NCBI RefSeq assembly: GCF_008806775.1
Contig: NZ_WAEM01000006.1
Coordinates: forward strand, 1 to 64,000
DNA: 64,000 nt
Source: Flavobacterium luteum
Lineage (GTDB): Bacteria > Bacteroidota > Bacteroidia > Flavobacteriales > Flavobacteriaceae
Reading direction: 5' to 3'
This document shows positions 29,601 through 36,352 of this stretch, piece by piece. A model generated the notes under the pieces. It saw nothing but the letters and a program-made list of their open reading frames with translations. It made no database searches and was not told where the DNA came from. Within the stretch, counting starts at the first letter, position 1; each line of letters starts with the position of its first letter. A program made the translations under genes and the position numbers.

Positions 29601-29697
29601 GGTTTTCCCTCTTACTGTTTCTTCTGCTTGCTTGACTGTTCTCCTTTGAGGAGCATGGGGTCAAACCCTTGTTTGAAGTGAGTAAATTTAATTTCAT
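22174..29697 (-). CDS. giant modular T9SS type A surface/secreted protein with duplicated modules
   Basis: 2507 aa. The signal peptide has an unusually long polar n-region (MKLNLLTSNKGLTPCSSKEN...) before the hydrophobic core FLLPMFFLVLGTVGHSQ. Five copies of a ~145-residue beta module (SNFKLYGG / NLKLWYSTS ... TADV ... GSATGSG) lie at ~65-210, ~540-830 and ~1240-1490; they resemble the N-terminal domain of BNR-repeat neuraminidases, but this is a weak call. Two copies of a ~265-residue unit (EVVIPQYMHSGG / EVLLPQYIQGSS through GWFITEPT and RGTS...FV-LYDNTAG) lie at ~965-1235 and ~1660-1920. The C-terminal ~490 residues match the 2147-aa protein: Ig-like, three RPTQCG-type repeats, and type A sorting domain (FPNPFVSHFSLDI). 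Likely a large surface structure or adhesin exported by T9SS. Confidence 0.82.
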   Translation of the reverse strand: MKLNLLTSNKGLTPCSSKENSQASRRNSKRENPKLFLEKIRSFLLPMFFLVLGTVGHSQTSAIASAAQINIGGLAKGTTQIVSQFQIVQTVSAGSLTQIVDVTTGTYTTSDISNFKLYGGTSTDFASATLLKTLTPTATGAGETLTFNSLTYSLTVATHYFWITADVASGATLGKTVVMSAISNTAFTFAAGSKSGSVTTSGTLTVAPATNTSFTTGNIVGLIATSNSSNNSSATIVELNTTTASQTPTLYNVGSLTGTNAVRISGSATSTAYLANTDDGTLLAIAAPNSSITSVNINTVQSKAVFTYAPDGAFSRATTYTGTGTNQVRGASSLNNTTWYIGDQGGFYSNTTSAASPTGNMRAVKAFGGVMYALTSLTTTPAVGIISAATGGTYTALTGLPNGTANMQDFSFISSGSNGSTYDVLYVLEASSGTVGTIYKYALISGTWTAKGTYLTTIGGFGLTAKSNGSGADIYMTTGTGATSANKINKLVDTAAWNATIAITGPTTLYTAPTGSTIKGVAFAPASNPSMAISSAHPAASTVNQGTADNIIGGFACAVTISTATLNAITVNTAGTYGATDLTNIKFWYNTSNSLTGATQLGATQTSVGGTGASVGVSGLTQSIYSGTTGYILVTATIDAAATLTNTISLASTAFSNITFAIGTKTGTNPVAASNSQTISVVPPTIALANGTIAAANSSQNTTNNVLYRADFTVGAVNATLTSASFTTAGTYSASDLSNLKLWYSTSATFSTGTATAIGTKTTGLGAGAQTFSSLSQIIAIGSGYLFLTADVSCFATITNTINVSATATGDFTFTLGSATGSGFTAGGSQTIIAATTTPSNVATNTSVGNGTAGQINAVWTAPSGCYNEIMVVASPIANTGGTPTGDGSLYNTPSLAYTSGTAFGNGYVMYKGTTAPQTLTGFTNGTNYFIKIFTRYNTTWSAGTEVSASAYTSTALTEVVIPQYMHSGGTNARVPSAYCVTLSGLTANATYRYNNQAISSTDSATTAGAGNIIFTGATQSANFVETGAPTLNTASTYGTFIADTSGNYTGWFITEPTTNARFNAGAQVFFRIRLNDGNNGTFVDRIATTTSSSTVLTMSTTAGGTNATAIRGTSSANAKDFVCLYDNTAGSGRPLSATFIEDDGNASVANFATFITSAVNGVAGAWGAVIPNALPNGLRRIETRSFTTGSVICSATDADGSWPTGPINTVSPTGGSTAIVIATADAGLNCSSVVLNHAGIAQTSASTENLNTNDNIISNFRVNTSTYATTLNSISFTIGGTFVAGNVANFKLYTSTSSSFPGGTALSTVAAATIANGDTVTFSSLAQACAVGDRYFWIAADFGFTGTTTTGNTIVVPALVNANFTFASNASITTNSISEGGVVTFGTVIPTIAVSSSTIAVANINDGTTNNVLYRADVAVSATSTTLNAISFTTTGTYVPADVTNFKLWYSTNPTFAIGTSTTLVSKTTSLGSGIHSFTGLTQTIPSGTTGYFYLTTDLPCSTTSGNTISVDAIAATDLTFALGTPTGSGTATATQTIALVTPVNVTGFTATATGVSQQVSVAFTLPTTCYDEIMIVAAPAANTASPTSDGSGYTASLTYGSGTGLGNGFVVYKGTTSPQLVSGLTNGTQYFFKIFTRNGTLWSVGTTDATATPVALPALTEVLLPQYIQGSSSRLPYAYRATLYNLLPSSTYRYFNQVVINSDAATTNGAGNVIFANSGGFSLSSGPTLATAGNYSTFTTDAAGSYTGWFITEPTSNARFDAGNTVNMRIMLNNGSTGTTVATRLTTTSGVKAINLGTTASDATGIRGTSYGSPKNFVMLYDNTAGTGRPVSGTYIESDGSTSSGYASFYTSSVNAVAGAWGTLIPNTLATGVRNIQEYSFTTGSAIGLTATDANGAWPSTVNTASPTSGTTPLVISTTDAPLEDIPTSSILSGTTAICNGTSADISIAITGGTSPYTVVYNDGTSNITVNGYVSDAAITVSPTGNTTYTLVSVTDAAGFIGIGNSGSAVVTVNPLPTATISGTVTTCLNTTPSITFTGANGSGVVQYEFTYKIGVSGTPAIITSTSGSSTATLVLAPIALVGAVNYILISVKDLNSGCSQAQAGTATVTAGICTQIRPTQCGQYLPITDTIIQASPVAGATQYSFEITLTTAPFTVIQFTWPNYYFNPTSVLGGGLAYGKEYSIRVKVFIGATEYSYGSACIVKAPLAPPTPAASTTVRPFQCGKTLAAINTFIEASPVVTATLYEFEVTDGSGTRFTTSTNYYFNPMTGLIGGVQYSTSYSIRVRTFTGVNKDIPLTPWGAACTVTTPVLPFSKLVTTQCNKTVTSLTPRLNAASIFLADGYRFRVRLQSNPLISRVVEKTSGNMTVLTAAELPGGYVAGTTYLVDVAVRYSVSGQWQESYGGDICTITTPIARMNVTQVDNIFNVKAFPNPFVSHFSLDIESSSDALVEMKVYDMIGRQLEVRKATVSELSVLEIGRNYPTGIYNVIVSQGQKVKSLRMTKR

Positions 29698-29726
29698 TTG
29701 TTTTAACCTTTTTAAGTTTTGAAACG

Positions 29727-29734
29727 CAAAAATA
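29727..29734 (-). promoter_or_regulatory. -7 promoter element of the 2507-aa gene
   Basis: CAAAAATA on the plus strand reads TATTTTTG on the minus strand, an exact TAnnTTTG match, about 25 bases before the start codon. No good -33 element is seen. Confidence 0.5.
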
Positions 29735-29796
29735 TTTGGATTAGTAGCAGTAGTCGATAAGTAAATATTATGGAAATATTAACAAATTGTAACTAT

Positions 29797-29830
29797 GTAT
29801 TTGGTCGGTGATTGTGTGTATTTGGTCGGT
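29797..29830. promoter_or_regulatory. direct repeat GTATTTGGTCGGT, 21 bp apart
   Basis: Two perfect 13-bp copies (29797-29809 and 29818-29830), 21 bp apart, lie 60-105 bases upstream of the minus-strand -7 element. The two-turn spacing suits a dimeric regulator that binds direct repeats. Confidence 0.6.
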
Positions 29831-29943
29831 AATTTCATAAGATAAAACATCTTACTATAAAATTTTGTAGGATTAATAACCAATCCGCAAAATGGTTCGT
29901 TTTATGTTTTTTGAAGGGGAGAATTCAGAAATATATAATGTCA

Positions 29944-30095
29944 CAAAATTGAAATCACTTGAAAGAAATTAGGACTTATTGAGTTTAATGGAGAATTGAT
30001 ATAATTATACTCTAATTATTTTGTTTTGAAAAAAAAATCACATTTTTTTTGATAAAAAAATATTTTTTAAAAAACGCTCACAAGATTACAAATAG
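29944..30095 (+). repeat. diverged intergenic repeat, copy 1
   Basis: Shares a colinear series of words with 34133-34295: a GAAATTGAAATC-like start (AAATTGAAATC), TATAATTAT, GATAAAAAAATATTTTT, and a 27-bp identical core (30062-30088 against 34263-34289) that includes AACGCTCACAAGATTA. Confidence 0.75.
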
Positions 30096-30302
30096 CTGCA
30101 AAACTCTAAATAGTTGTTTTTAATAAAGGAGGCAACAACTATATATTCTTTAAAATAATATTTTTTTATATTTTGGTTGGAAGAATTTTAATCTAATGTA
30201 AATTAAAAGTTAACAGTAATTAAAAAAATTTACAAATTGTTAATATACAACTTTCCTTTATAAAATGAAAGCATGGTTTCTTTGTAAAAAAATAAAATAG
30301 AA

Positions 30303-31514
30303 ATGAAAATAAGAGTACTTTATTTTAGTTTTCTTTCGATGTTCTTTTTCTCTTGCACAACTGATAGAGAAATTGCAACGGAGAACATTATAATAGATCC
30401 AAACAGTCAATTAATTTATTATTGGAATTTCAATACTTTAATAGGAACAGTTGATAAAGTTGTTCCAGATTATGCTTTACCTGCATTAAATGCTAATCTA
30501 ACCTATCTAGGAGATGGCACTGGCTACATGGATAGTTTTACTACTGGTTATAGTTTAAATATTCGTAATAATGAGACAGAAGTTTCTGGTTTGCGTGTAC
30601 GAAATCCAAGTGATACAAGAAGTTTAGTATTAACTGTGCCTACTGCGGGCTATAAACAAATCGTTGTAGCATTTGCTACCGCTAAAACAAGTTCAGGAGC
30701 TACCACTCAAAAATATTCATATACCCTAGATGGAATAACCTATATTAATTCAGGATTAAATTTAAATACCTATAACCCAAATGTTGATCCTTTAAGTAGT
30801 TTGGTTACATTAAATTTTTCTACCATCACAGGAGTAAATGACAACCCGAATTTTAAAATAAAAATTGATTTTGAAGGGGTGAATGCATCAGGTTTAACAG
30901 GAAACAATCGCTTTGATAATATTACTTTAGAAGGTGTGCCTATCCCTCTAGTGGATACTTCGGTATACTTATTTCAGTATTGGAATTTTAATGCTTTACC
31001 ATCGGGTACTTTAACTTCAATTGCTCCGGATGCTTCTCTAATAAATAGCAATTCTGCTGCTATAACCTATATAGGAGCAGGTGCTGGCTATATGGATCAA
31101 TATACTCCAGGTGCTGCACTTAATGCTCAAAATGGTGATATTGATGGGTTAGGACTTCGATTAAGAAACCCGAGTGACACAAGAAATCTTTTAATTACAG
31201 CCTCAACTGTAGGATACAAAAATGTTATTGTAAAATTTGCTACGGCAAGAAGCTCTATAGCTGGAGCTTCTATTCAAAACTACTCGTACAGTATTGATGG
31301 AATTAATTTTAGTTCAGCCCTCTTACCAGTGACCACTTTTAGTCCAAACATAGATCCAGCTTATGATATCATAACCTTAGATTTCTCATCTATAATAGGA
31401 GCTAATAATAACGCTAACTTTATTGTGAAAATAAGTTTTTCTGGGTCTGAAGCATCTGGAAGTTCTGGAAACAATCGTATTGATAATGTCACCTTTCAAG
31501 GAAATAAATTATGA
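30303..31514 (+). CDS. lipoprotein with two tandem copies of a beta-rich module
   Basis: 403 aa. A type II signal peptide ends in the lipobox FFSC with Cys18, so it is an exported lipoprotein. The mature part consists of two copies of a ~175-residue module (from residue 37 and from ~220). Each copy runs from YYWNFN/QYWNFN through YLGDGTGYMDSFTTG / YIGAGAGYMDQYTPG, RNPSDTRSL / RNPSDTRNL, ATAKTSSGA / ATARSSIAG and a closing GNNRFDNITLEG / GNNRIDNVTFQG. The module resembles choice-of-anchor or jelly-roll segments seen in flavobacterial secreted proteins. Function not recognised. Its stop overlaps the next start (ATGA), so it is co-translated with the SdiA-regulated-domain protein and the porin. 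Confidence 0.8.
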   Translation: MKIRVLYFSFLSMFFFSCTTDREIATENIIIDPNSQLIYYWNFNTLIGTVDKVVPDYALPALNANLTYLGDGTGYMDSFTTGYSLNIRNNETEVSGLRVRNPSDTRSLVLTVPTAGYKQIVVAFATAKTSSGATTQKYSYTLDGITYINSGLNLNTYNPNVDPLSSLVTLNFSTITGVNDNPNFKIKIDFEGVNASGLTGNNRFDNITLEGVPIPLVDTSVYLFQYWNFNALPSGTLTSIAPDASLINSNSAAITYIGAGAGYMDQYTPGAALNAQNGDIDGLGLRLRNPSDTRNLLITASTVGYKNVIVKFATARSSIAGASIQNYSYSIDGINFSSALLPVTTFSPNIDPAYDIITLDFSSIIGANNNANFIVKISFSGSEASGSSGNNRIDNVTFQGNKL

Positions 31515-32242
31515 TTTACTTTAAAAATTATTTTCTTACAGGTCTACTACTTATCTCTTTTTCGGAAGTAGCACAAAAAATTACAACTTTAAAGCCAACT
31601 CGTTTCATAAATGTTGCCATCCCTGAACCATCTGATATTTGTTACAACTCAAAAACAAATACTTTTTATATTGTAAGTGATACAGGCATTCTTTTTGAAA
31701 CAGACAGCAATGCAAAAATCATTCGCAAAATAGTACAAAAAGACACTGATTTTGAGGCTGTCTATTCAGATGACAATAAGGTATATGCCGTAGACGAAAC
31801 CAATCGTAATATATACATATACGATAGTACCACATTTAAAGAAGATAAGGTTATAAATCTTCCTTATAACGGAGGCAAGAATAAAGGCTATGAAGCCTTT
31901 ACGTATAACACAGATAACCAAAAATTTATACTATTGACAGAGAAAGACCCAATTATTCTTTTTGAATTGGATTTAGATTTCAAAATCACCAAACAAACAA
32001 TTTTGAATAGCATTGCCAAAGACATTTCCTCAGCAAAATATTATCATGATTTTCTTTGGCTTTTAAGCGATGAAAGCATGATGCTTATGAAATTAAATCC
32101 TAATACATACGAAGTAATACAAAAATGGACGCTTCCCGTAATAAATCCAGAAGGTTTTGCATTTGATTCTAATGGAAATCTCATAGTGACTTGCGATGAT
32201 ATGCAACGCATGTATTATTTTAACAACCCTGAAAAAAAATAA
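31511..32242 (+). CDS. SdiA-regulated domain-containing beta-propeller protein
   Basis: 243 aa with an N-terminal hydrophobic signal (FLTGLLLISFSEVA). The remainder looks like a short beta-propeller of the SdiA-regulated family: PEPSDICYNSKTNTFYIVSD, DFEAVYSDDNKVYAVDETNR, GYEAFTYNTDN, DFLWLLSDESMML, NPEGFAFDSNGNLIVTCDD. Relatives are exported, often calcium-binding, and sometimes found with outer-membrane porins; the biochemical role is not established. It begins inside the lipoprotein stop (4-base ATGA overlap) and ends 1 base before the porin ATG, so the three genes form one operon. Confidence 0.75.
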   Translation: MIYFKNYFLTGLLLISFSEVAQKITTLKPTRFINVAIPEPSDICYNSKTNTFYIVSDTGILFETDSNAKIIRKIVQKDTDFEAVYSDDNKVYAVDETNRNIYIYDSTTFKEDKVINLPYNGGKNKGYEAFTYNTDNQKFILLTEKDPIILFELDLDFKITKQTILNSIAKDISSAKYYHDFLWLLSDESMMLMKLNPNTYEVIQKWTLPVINPEGFAFDSNGNLIVTCDDMQRMYYFNNPEKK

Positions 32243-32243
32243 A

Positions 32244-33419
32244 ATGAAACACTATCTACTAACTATACTTGTATTATTTTGTATAAATAGCACCTTTGCA
32301 CAACTTACGTTAACAAACGGGAATCATGTTTTAGAAATATCAGGAAGTGTTTCAGGATTTTATAATTATCGTTCGCTAAAAGCAGGCGAAATAGATCATT
32401 CAAAAGACAGGTTTAAGCTTCGTGATGCTCAAATTGGTCTTGATGGTCGTGTAGGGGATGATTTTGAATATGCTTTGAAAGTCGATTTTGCCGATATAGC
32501 AGCCAATAATGTTACTAATACTATTGATCCAGAAAACCCAGGATTAATGGATGCGTCCATAACTTACAAAGGGTTAAAATTTATGGACGTTGAAATGGGA
32601 TATGGAAAACTGCATTATTCAAGAGATGTAATGGTCCCTTTTGAATATTCAGCCTATTGGCAAAGTGCTGAATTAACTAGAGGTTCTATTTTTTCTACAC
32701 GAGATATTGGTGTCACCTTGATGAAAAATTTTTGGAAGCAAAGAGCCAACATTTACATAAGTGCATATACAGGTCTTGGGGAACTTTCTATTGCTGGGGA
32801 CAATGACCCAAGTGGCAAATTAGAATATGTTGGACGTTTTGACTTGTCCTATCCATCTCGTTACCGTTATAGAGATATTGATGACAGACATACTCCAATA
32901 CCCATGTTTTCAATAGGTATAGACGGAAGATATATGAATAAAAAATTACCTTCGGGAACTTCATTTCCTACTGATGCTGCAGGGGCTTATGGACTAAAAG
33001 TGATTGATGGAAAAAGATATATTTACGGAATAGATGCGTCTTTTCAATATATGGGATGGTCTGGCCAATTTGAAATTCAACAAATACGAATGGAACCACA
33101 AAACACTGATGATCCATTATTTCAAAATTTAACTCCGCAACAAACTAAAGGTTATGTCCTAGCGGGAGGTTATATTGCACAATTAAATTATTTTATTCAA
33201 GATTGGAAAACGATACTATCTGCTCGTTATGAAGAACTAGACTTAAATGACTTAGTTTCTGGAAATTCTCAACGCTTTTCTCCAGCAATTGCCTATCAAA
33301 TACATGGTTATAATGCTATGATTAAATTGCAGTATTTTAATATCATTAAAGAAGAAAGTATCGATCCTTTTAATTGGAATGAACAATTTAGGTTGGGAAT
33401 GCAATTTCAGTTTAAATAA
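32244..33419 (+). CDS. porin of the OprP/OprO (phosphate-selective porin) family
   Basis: 391 aa from the ATG at 32244, which is followed directly by a clean signal peptide (MKHYLLTILVLFCINSTFAQ). The upstream in-frame start at 32196 would place 16 residues before it and overlap the previous gene. The mature part shows the alternating pattern of a 16-strand porin: DRFKLRDAQIGLDGRVGDDF, EYALKVDFAD, RDIGVTLMKNF, SARYEELDLND, and a C-terminal strand ending RLGMQFQFK with an aromatic next to last. Family members take up phosphate or other anions across the outer membrane, but in Bacteroidota the substrate is often unknown. Last gene of the operon; a terminator follows. Confidence 0.82.
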   Translation: MKHYLLTILVLFCINSTFAQLTLTNGNHVLEISGSVSGFYNYRSLKAGEIDHSKDRFKLRDAQIGLDGRVGDDFEYALKVDFADIAANNVTNTIDPENPGLMDASITYKGLKFMDVEMGYGKLHYSRDVMVPFEYSAYWQSAELTRGSIFSTRDIGVTLMKNFWKQRANIYISAYTGLGELSIAGDNDPSGKLEYVGRFDLSYPSRYRYRDIDDRHTPIPMFSIGIDGRYMNKKLPSGTSFPTDAAGAYGLKVIDGKRYIYGIDASFQYMGWSGQFEIQQIRMEPQNTDDPLFQNLTPQQTKGYVLAGGYIAQLNYFIQDWKTILSARYEELDLNDLVSGNSQRFSPAIAYQIHGYNAMIKLQYFNIIKEESIDPFNWNEQFRLGMQFQFK

Positions 33420-33453
33420 GTGTAAGTCAGATTTTTTTTAACGTTGTTTCATA

Positions 33454-33486
33454 AAAACTCTATAAACTTTTATAGAGTTTTTTTTA
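33454..33486 (+). terminator. rho-independent terminator of the porin operon
   Basis: Stem AAAACTCTATAAA / TTATAGAGTTTTT with a 3-base loop and long T-run. Confidence 0.8.
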
Positions 33487-33569
33487 TACATTTTTTTCTT
33501 CAAGCTATCAGAAAGGATTTTGTTTATTTTTTGATTTAATTCAAAAACACTTAAGATAAAAACTTAACA

Positions 33570-33598
33570 TTGGCGAATACTTTTATATATTATATTTG
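33570..33598 (+). promoter_or_regulatory. promoter of the lysine-rich protein gene
   Basis: -7 element TATATTTG at 33591-33598 with TTGG at 33570-33573 as -33 (17-bp spacer). The leader to the ATG at 33641 would be about 38 nt. Confidence 0.6.
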
Positions 33599-33640
33599 TT
33601 AACTTTAAATTTACAATTACATAACATTAATATTAAAATT

Positions 33641-34045
33641 ATGGTAAGAAGAGCCGTTATAAAACCATTGGAAAATATGGTGGATACTATTCAGGAAAAC
33701 ACTGAAGAAAAAATAAATGAAACCACTCAAATAGAACAAAATAATTCTATTGAGATTTCTGAACAAATTGAACCTGAAAACTCAGAAGAAATTTCCGAAT
33801 TAAATGAAGAAGTCACATTGGAAAATAGTGATGATGAAATAAAACGCGTTAAAAACAAAACAAAAAAGATGAAAAAAGACGAAAAAGAAAAAGCTAAAGA
33901 GAAAAAAGAAAAAGCTAAGAAAAAAGAAAAGGCTAAAAAAGCCAAACAAAAAGCTAAGGAAAAGGAAAAAGCAAAAGCAAAGGCAAAAAAAGAAAAAGCG
34001 AAACAGAAAGCTAAAAAAGAAAAATCTAAAAAGAAGAAGAAATAG
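33641..34045 (+). CDS. small protein with acidic middle and histone H1-like Lys/Ala tail
   Basis: 134 aa from ATG 33641. The in-frame ATG at 33596 overlaps the -7 element and is rejected. Residues 1-12 are basic (MVRRAVIKPLEN). Residues ~13-65 are rich in Glu (EENTEEKINETTQIEQNN...). From ~66 to the end the sequence is almost only Lys, Ala and Glu (KKEKAKKAKQKAKEKEKAKA). No fold is recognised; the tail resembles eukaryotic H1 and bacterial Hc1-type DNA-compacting tails, so nucleoid or RNA binding is possible. It has its own promoter, so it is likely a real gene and not just low-complexity DNA. Opposite-strand frames here are shadows. Confidence 0.65.
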   Translation: MVRRAVIKPLENMVDTIQENTEEKINETTQIEQNNSIEISEQIEPENSEEISELNEEVTLENSDDEIKRVKNKTKKMKKDEKEKAKEKKEKAKKKEKAKKAKQKAKEKEKAKAKAKKEKAKQKAKKEKSKKKKK

Positions 34046-34132
34046 ATAAAAAAAGATTATTCTGTAGCTATCCCTAAAAATTACTAGTTTTAGGTTTTTT
34101 GAAAAATATGTATTTTGAAAAAAATAATGCAA

Positions 34133-34295
34133 CGAAATTGAAATCGCTTTGAAAAAAGTAGGAATAATAATATTTATGGGTAATCGCTATAATTATCCTA
34201 TGATAAAAAAATATTTTTGAAAAAAAAAAAAAAAAAAATCACAAGTTTGTGAGCAAAAAACTATTTTTTAAAAAACGCTCACAAGATTATAAATA
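34133..34295 (+). repeat. diverged intergenic repeat, copy 2
   Basis: Second copy of the repeat at 29944-30095, with a poly-A tract of about 19 bases and the inverted arms TTGTGAGC ... GCTCACAA around an A/T loop. The 27-bp core at 34263-34289 is identical to 30062-30088. Confidence 0.75.
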
Positions 34296-34332
34296 TTCTA
34301 TTTTCTACTCTCATCAACTATTTTATTTTCAT

Positions 34333-34362
34333 AAAAAAAGCCCCTTCGTTTCCGAAGAGGCT
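34333..34362 (-). terminator. rho-independent terminator of bipA
   Basis: On the minus strand AGCCTCTTCG-GAAA-CGAAGGGGCT, 10 pairs with one G-U, then seven T. Confidence 0.9.
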
Positions 34363-34390
34363 CTCTAAACTATATATTAAAAATCAAAAT

Positions 34391-36187
34391 TTAGATTTTA
34401 AATCGCTTTCTATCTGTTTCTGTCAAATATATTTTTCTTAAACGAATTGATTTTGGAGTAACCTCAACGTATTCATCTTTCTGAATGTATTCTAAAGCTT
34501 CTTCTAATGAGAAAATAATTGGTGGAATAATTCTTGCCTTTTCATCATTTCCAGAAGAACGAACGTTTGATTGTTTTTTCTCTTTTGTTACATTTACACA
34601 CATATCATCCCCACGTGAGTTTTCTCCAATAACTTGACCTTCATAGATTTCAGTATTTGGTTCAACAAAAAACTTACCACGATCTTGCAATTTATCGATA
34701 GAATAAGGAATCGCTTTTCCTTTTTCCATAGAAATTAACGAACCTTTATTACGTCCAGAAATTTCTCCTTTGTATGGCTCATATCCTATAAAACGATGCG
34801 CCATAATGGCCTCACCAGCAGTAGCCGTTAGCAATTGATTACGCAAACCGATAATTCCACGAGATGGAATATTAAATTTCACAACCATACGTTCGCCCTT
34901 GGTTTCCATAGAAAGCATTTCGCCTTTACGTAAAGTAACAAACTCAACAGCACGGCCAGAAAGAGATTCTGGTAAATCTATAGTCAATTCTTCAATTGGC
35001 TCACATTTTTTACCGTCAATTTCTTTGATAATAACTTGTGGCTGGCCAATTTGTAACTCATACCCTTCTCTTCTCATGGTTTCTATAAGAACTGACAAGT
35101 GAAGTACTCCACGACCAAAAACCATGAACTTATCGGCAGAATCAGTTTCACCTAATTTCATCGCTAAGTTTTTCTCCAACTCTTTTGTCAAACGGTCTCT
35201 AATATGGCGAGAAGTTACAAACTTACCTTCTTTACCAAAAAATGGGGAGTCATTAATAGTAAACAACATACTCATTGTTGGTTCGTCAATGGCAATAGTT
35301 TGCAAAGCTTCTGGGTTTTCAAAATCAGCAATAGTATCTCCAATTTCAAAACCTTCAACACCTACAATAGCGCAAATATCCCCAGCAACAACTTCCTGAA
35401 CTTTCTTACGACCAAGCCCTTCGAAAGTATGCAATTCTTTGATCCTTGATTTAATAATTTTACCATCTCTTTTCACTAAAGAAATAGGCTGTCCTTCTTT
35501 AAGAACACCTCTTTCTAAACGACCAATCGCAATACGACCAGTAAAAGCAGAAAAGTCTAATGATGTAATTAACATTTGAGGCGTTCCTTCTGAAACTTTA
35601 GGAGCTGGAACGTTCTCAATTACCATATCTAACAAGGCTTCGATATTGTCAGTAATGTTGTCCCAATGGTCAGACATCCAGTTATTTTTAGCCGAACCAT
35701 AAACAGTAGGAAAATCCAACTGCCATTCTTCAGCACCTAATTCAAACATTAAGTCGAAAACTTTTTCATGAACTTCTTCGGGTGTACAGTTTTCTTTATC
35801 TACTTTATTAATTACTACGCACGGTTTTAAACCAAGGTCAAGTGCTTTTTGCAAAACAAAACGTGTTTGTGGCATAGGACCTTCGAAAGCATCAACTAAT
35901 AGACAAACACCGTCTGCCATATTTAACACCCGCTCTACCTCTCCACCAAAATCTGCGTGACCAGGAGTGTCAATAATATTAATTTTTGTTCCTTTATATT
36001 GTACGGATACGTTTTTAGATGTAATTGTAATACCTCTTTCACGCTCTAAGTCGTTATTATCAAGGATTAGGTCACCTGTATTTTCGTTGTCACGAAACAA
36101 TTGACAGTGATACATAATTTTATCAACCAAAGTGGTTTTACCGTGATCGACATGGGCAATAATTGCAATATTTCTAATAGATTCCAT
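34391..36187 (-). CDS. typA: ribosome-associated translational GTPase BipA/TypA
   Basis: 598 aa, standard BipA length. The G domain opens with [20 protein letters not shown] (G1), [11 protein letters not shown] (G2), [20 protein letters not shown] (G3) and [10 protein letters not shown] (G4). Elongation-factor-type domains follow, then the BipA-specific C-terminal part ([60 protein letters not shown]). It is a GTPase that binds 70S ribosomes and helps ribosome assembly and translation under stress or cold. It is monocistronic, with a minus-strand -7 element TACCTTTG at 36207-36214 and a strong terminator. Confidence 0.96.
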   Translation of the reverse strand: MESIRNIAIIAHVDHGKTTLVDKIMYHCQLFRDNENTGDLILDNNDLERERGITITSKNVSVQYKGTKINIIDTPGHADFGGEVERVLNMADGVCLLVDAFEGPMPQTRFVLQKALDLGLKPCVVINKVDKENCTPEEVHEKVFDLMFELGAEEWQLDFPTVYGSAKNNWMSDHWDNITDNIEALLDMVIENVPAPKVSEGTPQMLITSLDFSAFTGRIAIGRLERGVLKEGQPISLVKRDGKIIKSRIKELHTFEGLGRKKVQEVVAGDICAIVGVEGFEIGDTIADFENPEALQTIAIDEPTMSMLFTINDSPFFGKEGKFVTSRHIRDRLTKELEKNLAMKLGETDSADKFMVFGRGVLHLSVLIETMRREGYELQIGQPQVIIKEIDGKKCEPIEELTIDLPESLSGRAVEFVTLRKGEMLSMETKGERMVVKFNIPSRGIIGLRNQLLTATAGEAIMAHRFIGYEPYKGEISGRNKGSLISMEKGKAIPYSIDKLQDRGKFFVEPNTEIYEGQVIGENSRGDDMCVNVTKEKKQSNVRSSGNDEKARIIPPIIFSLEEALEYIQKDEYVEVTPKSIRLRKIYLTETDRKRFKI

Positions 36188-36206
36188 CTGTTATTTTTAA
36201 TGGGTG

Positions 36207-36214
36207 CAAAGGTA
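36207..36214 (-). promoter_or_regulatory. -7 promoter element of bipA
   Basis: CAAAGGTA on plus reads TACCTTTG on minus, an exact TAnnTTTG match, about 19 bases before the start codon. Confidence 0.55.
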
Positions 36215-36340
36215 CACTTTATTTTGATATAATAAACTTTTGATTTTTAATAGTTACAGTATGTTAAGTTCTTATATGATTTTATCAAAATTAAATTGGA
36301 TAACTTTAAGAAATACATAATAATTTTGCAATATTTTTTT

Positions 36341-36348
36341 TATATTTG
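36341..36348 (+). promoter_or_regulatory. -7 element TATATTTG immediately before the histidine kinase
   Basis: Exact TAnnTTTG match ending 4 bases before the ATG at 36353, the same geometry as at fur. A leaderless mRNA is likely if this promoter is used. Confidence 0.55.
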
Positions 36349-36352
36349 AGTA

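Larger units (their letters stand above)
29698..30302. other. long AT-rich divergent intergenic region
   Basis: 605 bases between the 2507-aa gene and the lipoprotein operon. It holds a minus-strand -7 element (29727-29734), two direct repeats of GTATTTGGTCGGT, and one copy of a diverged intergenic repeat (29944-30095). No ORF of note is seen. Confidence 0.7.

Noticed and set aside
33727..34132. Minus-strand frames rich in Phe/Leu opposite the lysine-rich gene
   Set aside because: They are the reverse reading of AAA/GAA-rich codons of the plus-strand gene and have no independent support.
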